Positions 58,382-64,000 of a stretch of DNA of 64,000 bases are shown one piece after another (the first letter of the stretch is position 1; the number at the start of each line of letters is the position of its first letter). The notes beneath the pieces were generated by a model. It saw only the letters and a list, made by a program, of their open reading frames with translations, was not told the origin of the DNA and ran no database searches. Location: assembly GCF_014645815.1 (NCBI RefSeq), contig NZ_BMML01000010.1, positions 248,001 to 312,000 of the forward strand, given 5' to 3'. Both the position numbers and the translations under genes were made by a program. Origin of the DNA: Streptomyces fuscichromogenes. GTDB lineage: Bacteria > Actinomycetota > Actinomycetes > Streptomycetales > Streptomycetaceae.

Positions 58382-58401
58382 CACACTAACCGGTCGGTAT
58401 G
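58382..58401. promoter_or_regulatory. TetR-type operator upstream of SDR-ligase-TetR operon
   Basis: CACACTAACCGGTCGGTATG matches the ideal palindrome CATACCGACCGGTCGGTATG at 17 of 20 positions, the last ten in a row. It is 45 bases upstream of the SDR start codon. Its near-copy is at 52151-52170. Confidence 0.6.
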
Positions 58402-58450
58402 TTTGAGAAAAGGCCGACCGTCACACCCCCTAAGCTGCAGCGCGTCCCAA

Positions 58451-58503
58451 AGGGGCGCGGGGAACTGCGCGACCAGCCCCATGCGGCCCGCACCCGGACG
58501 ACG
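58451..58503 (+). repeat. Streptomyces dispersed palindromic element, copy B
   Basis: Starts AGGGGCGCGGGGAACTGCGC, continues GACCAGCCCCATGC and ends GGCCCGCACCCGGACGA, nearly the same as the copy at 50801. It ends about 15 bases before the start of the next gene, so earlier in-frame ATG codons running through it are probably not used. Confidence 0.75.
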
Positions 58504-58518
58504 ACGGAGGCCACCCCA

Positions 58519-59754
58519 TTGCGCCCGTCCAGACGAAGTCTGCTCACCGCGGCCACGGCAGCAGCCATGACAGCCCTACCCACAGCGACAACAGCCGACG
58601 CCCACGGCCACCTCAAGACCGGTTTCGACCACCTCTCCGCCGACGGCTACACCCTCCTCGCCGCCCAGAAGACCGGCATCGTCACCAACCCCACCGGCAT
58701 CACCCCCGACGCCCGTCACATCGTCGACGTCATGCACGCCGACCCGCGCGTGAACCTCACCGCGGTCTTCGGCCCGGAGCACGGTTTCCGCGGCACCGCG
58801 CAGGCCGGCGGCTCCGAGGGCCGCCACGACGACCCGGCGACCGGCCTCCCCGTCTACGACACGTACCTCAAGAGCGGACAGCCCCTCGCCGACGTCTTCA
58901 CCGCCTCCGGCGTGGACACGGTCGTCTTCGACATCCAGGACGTCGGCGCCCGTTTCTACACGTACATCTGGACGCTCTACGACTGTATGGAGGCCGCCCG
59001 GCTGGCCGGAAAGCGCTTCGTGGTGCTGGACCGCCCGAACCCGGTGACCGGCCGCGCCGCCCAGGGTCCGGTGCTGCACCGGGAGTTCGCGAGTTTCGTC
59101 GGCCGGCAGCCGGTCGCACAGGCGCACGGGATGACGGTCGGCGAGCTCGCGCGGCTGTTCAACGCGGAGTTCCTGGACCCGCCGGTGGCCCTGGACGTCG
59201 TACCGATGACGGGCTGGCGGCGCTCCCGCTTCTTCGACGCGTACGGGCTGCCGTGGGTGCCGCCGAGCCCCAACATGCCCACTCCTGACACCGCCCTGGT
59301 GTACTCGGGGACCTGTCTCTTCGAGGGCACGAACCTGTCCGAGGGGCGCGGCACCACCCGCCCCTTCGAACTGCTCGGCGCCGAGGGCATCGACGCGCGC
59401 TGGGCGGCCGCCGCCAACGAGCTCGCGCTGCCGGGCGTGCGGTTCCGGGAGGCGTACTTCGCGCCCGTCTTCTCCAAGTTCCAGGGCCGGACCGTCGGCG
59501 GGGTGCAGATCCATGTGCACGACCGGGCCGCCTACGACCCGGTACGCACCGGGATCGCCCTCCTGGTCACCGCGAAGAAGGTGTGGAGCGGCTTCGCCTG
59601 GCGGCCGGACGACTGGATCGACAGGCTCACCGGATCCACGCGCGTGCGCACGATGACCGACGCCGGCGCGGGCCCGGACGAGATCGTCGGCGCCTGGCAG
59701 GACGAACTCGCCGCTTTCCGCCGGATCCGAAAGGAATTTCTCCTCTACAGGTGA
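58519..59754 (+). CDS. DUF1343 / NamZ-family exo-N-acetylmuramidase
   Basis: A 411-residue secreted protein of the DUF1343 family, now known as NamZ after the exo-beta-N-acetylmuramidase of Bacillus subtilis (YbbC). Family motifs: FGPEHGFRG, IQDVGARFYTYIWT, VVLDRPNPVTG and SEGRGTTRPFELLGA. The N-terminus has a twin-arginine-like RRSLLTAATAAAM signal peptide. It probably removes terminal N-acetylmuramic acid during cell wall recycling. Start: TTG at 58519 has CGGAGG 8 bases upstream; an ATG at 58399 lies in the regulatory region and would translate a dispersed repeat. Confidence 0.85.
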   Translation: MRPSRRSLLTAATAAAMTALPTATTADAHGHLKTGFDHLSADGYTLLAAQKTGIVTNPTGITPDARHIVDVMHADPRVNLTAVFGPEHGFRGTAQAGGSEGRHDDPATGLPVYDTYLKSGQPLADVFTASGVDTVVFDIQDVGARFYTYIWTLYDCMEAARLAGKRFVVLDRPNPVTGRAAQGPVLHREFASFVGRQPVAQAHGMTVGELARLFNAEFLDPPVALDVVPMTGWRRSRFFDAYGLPWVPPSPNMPTPDTALVYSGTCLFEGTNLSEGRGTTRPFELLGAEGIDARWAAAANELALPGVRFREAYFAPVFSKFQGRTVGGVQIHVHDRAAYDPVRTGIALLVTAKKVWSGFAWRPDDWIDRLTGSTRVRTMTDAGAGPDEIVGAWQDELAAFRRIRKEFLLYR

Positions 59755-59834
59755 GGCGCGGCGTATGGCCAACCTTGCCCCGCAGCAGGACGATGCGCCC
59801 ACATCGCACCGGTTCGGGGGACGAGGAGCCTGGT

Positions 59835-61154
59835 ATGGCGGATCCTGGGATGAGTGTGGCTCCCTACTGGGAGCTGACCTTCGACGCGGACGGGGACCCC
59901 GACGGCGCCGAACGCGACCGGCTGCTGGGCGAGATCGGCGGCCACGACGTCCATGACCTGATCGTCTTCGCGCACGGCTGGAACAACGACCGGTCCGGGG
60001 CGACCGCCCTGTACCGGCGGTTCTTCGCGCCGATCCCGAAGCTCGCGCCGAAGGCACGGATCGGGTACGCCGGGGTGATCTGGCCGTCGATGATGTTCTG
60101 CGACGAGCCGATCCCCGACTTCCCGAAGTCGGTGGTGGCCACGGAGGCGGAGGAGTCGCCGGCCCCCGTCCTCGACAAGGACACCCGGCACGCCCTCCTG
60201 GGGACGTTCCCGGGGCGGGCCACCGTGGTCGACCAGCTCGCGCGGATGCTGGACCAGCGGCCGGCCGGCGAGCTGGAGGAGTTCGGCCGCCTGGTCCGGC
60301 TGCTGGTCGAGGTCCTCCCGGGCGGCCCGCAGCCGCTGTTCGCGGCGGACACGCTCGCGGAGGGCGTCCCGCAGAGCGACCCGGTGCTGTTCACCGGGGA
60401 CACGACGGCCCTGTGCGAGGAGTTCGCGGCGGCGCTCACCGCGCTCCACGGGGGAGGTGCCGCGGCCAGGTTCACGCTGCCGAACCCCTGGGACGGCGCG
60501 AAGGAGCTGCTCAGGCAGGCGACGTACTACGCGATGAAGCGGCGCGCGGGGACCGTCGGGGAGCGTGGGCTCGGTCCGGTGATCGGGCAGCTGGCCGGGG
60601 TGGCACCGGACGTGCGGGTGCATCTGGTCGGGCACAGCTTCGGCGGGCGGCTGGTGTCGTTCGCACTGCGCGGGCTGCCGGACGGGGTGCGCACGGTGAA
60701 GTCCGTGACCCTGCTGCAGGGGGCCTTCTCGCACTACGCGTTCGCCGCCCGGCTGCCCCACGATCCGCGCGCCGGCGGGGTGCTCCAGGGGCAGCAGAAC
60801 CGGATCGACGGCCCGCTGGTGTGCTGTTACTCCCACTTCGACGAGGCGCTCGGCACGATGTACCCGCTGGCCTCCCGGATGGCGGACGACTGCGAGTCGG
60901 CGCTGGGCGAGGACGTGGGGCGGATGCTGGGCGACAGGTGGGGAGCGATGGGCCACGACGGCGTCCAGGAGGTGCCGGGCACCCGTGCCCTGGACCTGGC
61001 GGCGGCGCTGCACGGCCCGCTCGCCGCGCCGGGCTGCGTGAACGTCGACGCGGCGGCGGTCGTCAAGAAGGGCGGGCCGCCGTCCGGGGCGCACAGCGAC
61101 ATCGTGCACCCCGAACTGGCCCGGGTGGTGCTGACGGCGGGGCACATCGCGTGA
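59835..61154 (+). CDS. Alpha/beta-hydrolase fold protein (serine hydrolase)
   Basis: A 439-residue protein with an alpha/beta-hydrolase core: the oxyanion-side IVFAHGWNND and the nucleophile elbow VHLVGHSFGGRL (Ser268). An acid (perhaps in the DGP or DEALG regions) and a His (IVHPELARV) near the end could complete the triad. No signal peptide, and a long insert between the first strands and the elbow (about 85-255) is unusual for the fold. Substrate unknown. GAGGAG precedes the ATG at 59835. It lies 80 bases after the NamZ-like gene and may be co-transcribed. Confidence 0.75.
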   Translation: MADPGMSVAPYWELTFDADGDPDGAERDRLLGEIGGHDVHDLIVFAHGWNNDRSGATALYRRFFAPIPKLAPKARIGYAGVIWPSMMFCDEPIPDFPKSVVATEAEESPAPVLDKDTRHALLGTFPGRATVVDQLARMLDQRPAGELEEFGRLVRLLVEVLPGGPQPLFAADTLAEGVPQSDPVLFTGDTTALCEEFAAALTALHGGGAAARFTLPNPWDGAKELLRQATYYAMKRRAGTVGERGLGPVIGQLAGVAPDVRVHLVGHSFGGRLVSFALRGLPDGVRTVKSVTLLQGAFSHYAFAARLPHDPRAGGVLQGQQNRIDGPLVCCYSHFDEALGTMYPLASRMADDCESALGEDVGRMLGDRWGAMGHDGVQEVPGTRALDLAAALHGPLAAPGCVNVDAAAVVKKGGPPSGAHSDIVHPELARVVLTAGHIA

Positions 61155-61179
61155 CCCCGCCGCCGTGGGGCGTCAGCTG

Positions 61180-61214
61180 ACCGGAGTTCGGCTCACCGGA
61201 GTTCGGCTCACCGG
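61180..61214. repeat. 15-bp tandem repeat at convergent gene ends
   Basis: ACCGGAGTTCGGCTC occurs twice in tandem followed by a partial third copy (ACCGG). It ends inside the penicillin acylase gene's last codons and covers its stop codon. Confidence 0.7.
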
Positions 61215-63994
61215 TGTGACGTGAACTCCACGACCTGCTGGAAGGTCGGCCGGTTCTGCCAGCTGATGTTGTAGTGCTTGATACCGCCCAGGGTGCGCTG
61301 GACGATCGAGTCGGCGCACCACTGGTCGCCCGCCGAGCACAGCGAGTCCCCGGGGTAGACGGTGGACGCGCTGGTGCCGGCCGCCGTCTTCAGGGTGCTG
61401 ATCAGGATGTCCCGGCAGGCGCTGAGGCTGCCGCCGCCGCAGTACTGCTCGGCGAGCGGTCCCGACACGGTCTGCCCGAGCACCGAACGGAGGTCCTTGT
61501 CGACATAACTCCACCAGCCGTACTGGAAGGAGCTGCCGGCATGCGCTCCGGTCGGCCCGTGGGCGGCCGACGGGGTCTCGTCGATGTACAGGTTGTTGGT
61601 CAACGCCGTGTACAGGTCGTCACCGAGGCCGGGCTGGAACTCGGCCTTCACCAGCAAGGGCCACCAGGCGTCCAGGATCCGGATGGCGTCGGCGTTGGCG
61701 TACGTCTTCGAGCCCGCCGAGGTCTCCGTGCGTTTGCCGCCCGCGGTCAGCCAGGTCTGGAGCTTGGTGACGGCCGCGGCGGCCGTGGAGTCGGTCACCG
61801 TACTGCTGTTGATCACCTTCAGCATGTCCGGCAGCACGTCCTCGGCGCGCAGGTCCGTGAGCGACGCGTCCGCCATGGCCTTGACCAGTGCGGATCTGGT
61901 GACACCGCCGGCCGCGACGAGTTTCTTGACCCGGTCGTTCAGCAGGTTGCCGCGGTGGACCGAGCCGTCACCCCAGCTCGCGGTCGTGTAGTTCAGTGCC
62001 TGTTTGTTGTTCCAGGAGATGTAGTAGTCCTGGTCGACCGACTGGGGGTGCTGGGAGGCCGGGGTGTAGTCGGCCGTGTTGGTGGTCGGGTCCCAGTTCT
62101 GCCACTCGTAGGCGGCCTGGCCCCAGACCGGGAACTCGGGGTCGACCCCGCTCGCCCGCACCGGGTTGTTGCCGCTGTTGTAGTACGCGGTGTGCGAGGA
62201 GTCGGCGTAGAACCAGTTGAACGTGAAGTTGATGTGCTGCGCCGCGCTCTGGAAGGTCTGCGGGCTGTTCACGTAGTCGGGGTCGTTGAGCATCTGGAAG
62301 CCGATGATCGAGTCGGCCTCGTGCATGTACGAGGATCTCAGGGTGGTGTAGGCGACCTTCTTCCCGCCGACGGTGGCCCGGTACTCGACCGGGCCGTACT
62401 TGGTTTTCCACACTCTCATGGTGTAGGAGCCGGCGGCCGTGCTGTCGGCCGTGGTCGGCTTCCAGGAGTTGGTCTGCTCGACCTCGTCCATGGCCGTGCA
62501 GGTGCCGTGGAACAGGTAGTGGTAGTCGTCCTGGCAGAGTTCGACCGCGTAGGAGTCGATGATGTCCTGGCCGGAGGTGGTGGCGGACCACGCGTAGTCC
62601 TGGCCGCGGCCCAGTTCGACGTACATGCTCAGGCCGGCGAAGGAGGCGCCGCGGGCGCTGATGCCCGGGCCCTGGATCTCCTGGAGCATGAGCAGCTGCG
62701 GGGCGAAGTAGCCGGTCTGCGGTCCGAACACGGCGATGGGGTGACCGCTCGCGGTGTACTTGCCGCTGACGACCAGGGCGTTGGACATCCCGCGCTTGGC
62801 CGAGCTGAGGGCGGTCGCGGTCGCCGCCGCGGAGGCCGCGCTGGCGCTCTGGTCCGCGCCGGTGCCGGTGGCGTTGTAGACCAGCGGCTCGGTGGTCACC
62901 GAACCGGCGTCCGGCAGGGCCTCGCCCTGCGGGTCGGACGGCTTGGTGCCGTACGGGAAGCTCTCGCCGTTGTGGACGGTGAGCACCGCCTCGGGGTCGT
63001 TGCGCTCACGGAACGACTCCCAGACCTTGGTGCCCTCGGTCACACCGTACTTCGCCTGGGCGGCGAGCAGCGATATCGCGTTGTTGACCTCGCCTCCGCC
63101 GCCGGAGCCGAACAGCGTGCCGATCACGGACGCCAGCGCCACCAGGTCGGTGATCTTGAAGTGGTCGATCGTGCCGGCGTTGGTGATCGAGTCCTTGTGC
63201 CCGGTCAGCACGTACTCGCCGGGGAAGTACCGGCCGCTGTCGGAGGCGTCGATGTAGGAGTTGATGCCGGCGAGGTAGGCGTTGGCGTCCGCCAGGGCCT
63301 GCTGGCCGCGGGCGCCGTTGTTGGCGACGGCGTTGTCGATCTGCGCCTGGAGGTCCGCCTCGGTGTACGGGGCGTTGCGGTAGAACTCCTGCTCAAGCCC
63401 CTGGTTGGAGGCGACGCCACCGGCGAAGGTGGTGAGCTGGCCGCGCCCGACGTGCCGGAACACGTCCATGAGCCACAGCCGGTCCTCAGCGGCGGCATAC
63501 CCGGCACCGAACTCCGTGCCGTATCTGGTGGTACCGGTGATGTGCGGCACCCCGGTGGCCTTGTCGCGGACGATGGTGACGTCGGTGCGGCCGGCCGGAT
63601 TCTCCGTGGAGGCGACTTGACTGGAAGCGACCCCGAACGACGAGTCGTTGAAGAACGTGTTGATCTTCGCGTCGGTGAGGGTGGAGTAGCCCGTGGCCAG
63701 GTTGTTGTAGGGGCCGAGCTGGTCCTCGGCATGGGAGGGCTGGGTGCCGAAGGCCTGGTTGAGCAGGATCTGGGCGAGCGTCGCGTTGCCGTTCTCACCG
63801 GGCGGCAGGATGTCGGAACACTGGCCGCCGCAGTAGTCGTTGGAAGCCGCGGCCGCCGCGGTGGTCGCCCCGGCCAGCGGGGAGAGCAGGCCGGCGATCA
63901 GAACGCATACGGATGCGGCTTTCAGGAACCCGGGGAGCTTGCGGGGAGTTCTCAGTCTGTCGAACAACGCGTGATGTCTGGTGCGCCGGGGCAT
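61208..63994 (-). CDS. Penicillin acylase family Ntn hydrolase (secreted)
   Basis: A 928-residue member of the penicillin G acylase / acyl-homoserine-lactone acylase family. A long signal peptide (about 1-50) ends near ATTAAAAA, so it is exported. The beta-subunit begins at a Ser in RGMSNALVVSGKYTASGHP, the N-terminal nucleophile made by self-cleavage. Downstream VWKTKYGPV and NWFYADSSHTAYY are typical of the family. It could cleave amides such as penicillins, acyl-homoserine lactones or lipopeptides. The ATG at 63994 is only six bases from the end of the window, so an upstream start cannot be excluded. Confidence 0.87.
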   Translation of the reverse strand: MPRRTRHHALFDRLRTPRKLPGFLKAASVCVLIAGLLSPLAGATTAAAAASNDYCGGQCSDILPPGENGNATLAQILLNQAFGTQPSHAEDQLGPYNNLATGYSTLTDAKINTFFNDSSFGVASSQVASTENPAGRTDVTIVRDKATGVPHITGTTRYGTEFGAGYAAAEDRLWLMDVFRHVGRGQLTTFAGGVASNQGLEQEFYRNAPYTEADLQAQIDNAVANNGARGQQALADANAYLAGINSYIDASDSGRYFPGEYVLTGHKDSITNAGTIDHFKITDLVALASVIGTLFGSGGGGEVNNAISLLAAQAKYGVTEGTKVWESFRERNDPEAVLTVHNGESFPYGTKPSDPQGEALPDAGSVTTEPLVYNATGTGADQSASAASAAATATALSSAKRGMSNALVVSGKYTASGHPIAVFGPQTGYFAPQLLMLQEIQGPGISARGASFAGLSMYVELGRGQDYAWSATTSGQDIIDSYAVELCQDDYHYLFHGTCTAMDEVEQTNSWKPTTADSTAAGSYTMRVWKTKYGPVEYRATVGGKKVAYTTLRSSYMHEADSIIGFQMLNDPDYVNSPQTFQSAAQHINFTFNWFYADSSHTAYYNSGNNPVRASGVDPEFPVWGQAAYEWQNWDPTTNTADYTPASQHPQSVDQDYYISWNNKQALNYTTASWGDGSVHRGNLLNDRVKKLVAAGGVTRSALVKAMADASLTDLRAEDVLPDMLKVINSSTVTDSTAAAAVTKLQTWLTAGGKRTETSAGSKTYANADAIRILDAWWPLLVKAEFQPGLGDDLYTALTNNLYIDETPSAAHGPTGAHAGSSFQYGWWSYVDKDLRSVLGQTVSGPLAEQYCGGGSLSACRDILISTLKTAAGTSASTVYPGDSLCSAGDQWCADSIVQRTLGGIKHYNISWQNRPTFQQVVEFTSHR

Positions 63995-64000
63995 GGCGGC

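Noticed and set aside
58399..58518. Upstream ATG start of the NamZ-like gene
   Set aside because: It would translate through the TetR operator edge and a dispersed repeat. The TTG at 58519 has a well placed GGAGG and begins a clean signal peptide.

Overview
The window is a stretch of high-GC actinobacterial chromosome, almost certainly from a Streptomyces. It carries two chaplin genes, a mycothiol ligase gene, the glycerol operon with its GylR-type regulator, many GTG starts and a WhiJ-like regulator/DUF397/anti-sigma-kinase trio. From memory, the order metH - gylR - glpF - glpK - glpD - parJ - mshC ... chpC - chpH ... gntR - gntK - gntP matches the SCO1650-SCO1700 part of the S. coelicolor core chromosome. 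I see no insertion sequence, prophage, integrase or CRISPR array. About 55 protein genes and one tRNA-Leu gene were identified.

Layout. 1-2.9 kb: the end of a sugar ABC transporter operon (ATPase fragment, permease, binding lipoprotein). 3-9.2 kb: site-2 protease with CBS domains, RecB-like Fe-S nuclease, NarL-type response regulator, orphan peptide-binding lipoprotein, HAD hydrolase. 9.3-19.4 kb: metH (minus) diverging from gylR-glpF-glpK-glpD (plus), with two matching GylR-type palindromes, then a FadR-type regulator with its own promoter palindrome. 19.5-28.7 kb: parJ, then the minus-strand group phosphatase / DUF3090 / kinase-like SCO1664 family / mshC, then a CorA transporter, ferritin-like protein, F420-type oxidoreductase and aldo/keto reductase. 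28.7-35.4 kb: a degenerate RecD2-like protein, small conserved proteins, chpC and chpH, an M20 peptidase and tRNA-Leu(GAG). 35.5-43.4 kb: the WhiJ-like trio, a 1288-residue membrane NRPS of the poly-epsilon-lysine synthetase (Pls) type, an M1 metallopeptidase and a YchJ protein. 43.4-46.2 kb: the gluconate genes. 46.4-52 kb: cytochrome b plus Tat-exported Mo oxidoreductase, a TPR-like protein, DMT transporter, NUDIX, two DUF202 proteins and a very His-rich metal-binding protein. 52.2-58.4 kb: a lipid/hydroxy-acid module (APH-like kinase, acyl-CoA dehydrogenase, DJ-1 protein, TetR, acyl-CoA ligase, SDR) flanked by two matching TetR-type palindromes. 58.5-64 kb: DUF1343/NamZ muramidase, alpha/beta hydrolase and penicillin-acylase family Ntn hydrolase.

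Working together: the glp genes import glycerol (GlpF), phosphorylate it (GlpK) and oxidise it (GlpD) under GylR. The gnt genes import and phosphorylate gluconate under GntR. The chaplins coat aerial hyphae. The most interesting unexplained pieces are the Pls-type synthetase with its adjacent peptidase, the RecD2-like protein that has lost both Walker motifs, the kinase-like/DUF3090/phosphatase set next to mshC, the His-rich duplicated protein, and the kinase-dehydrogenase pair that resembles LvaA/ACAD11. Most operons end in long perfect hairpins, and several genes appear to be leaderless, with a TANNNT hexamer 7-8 nt before the start codon.
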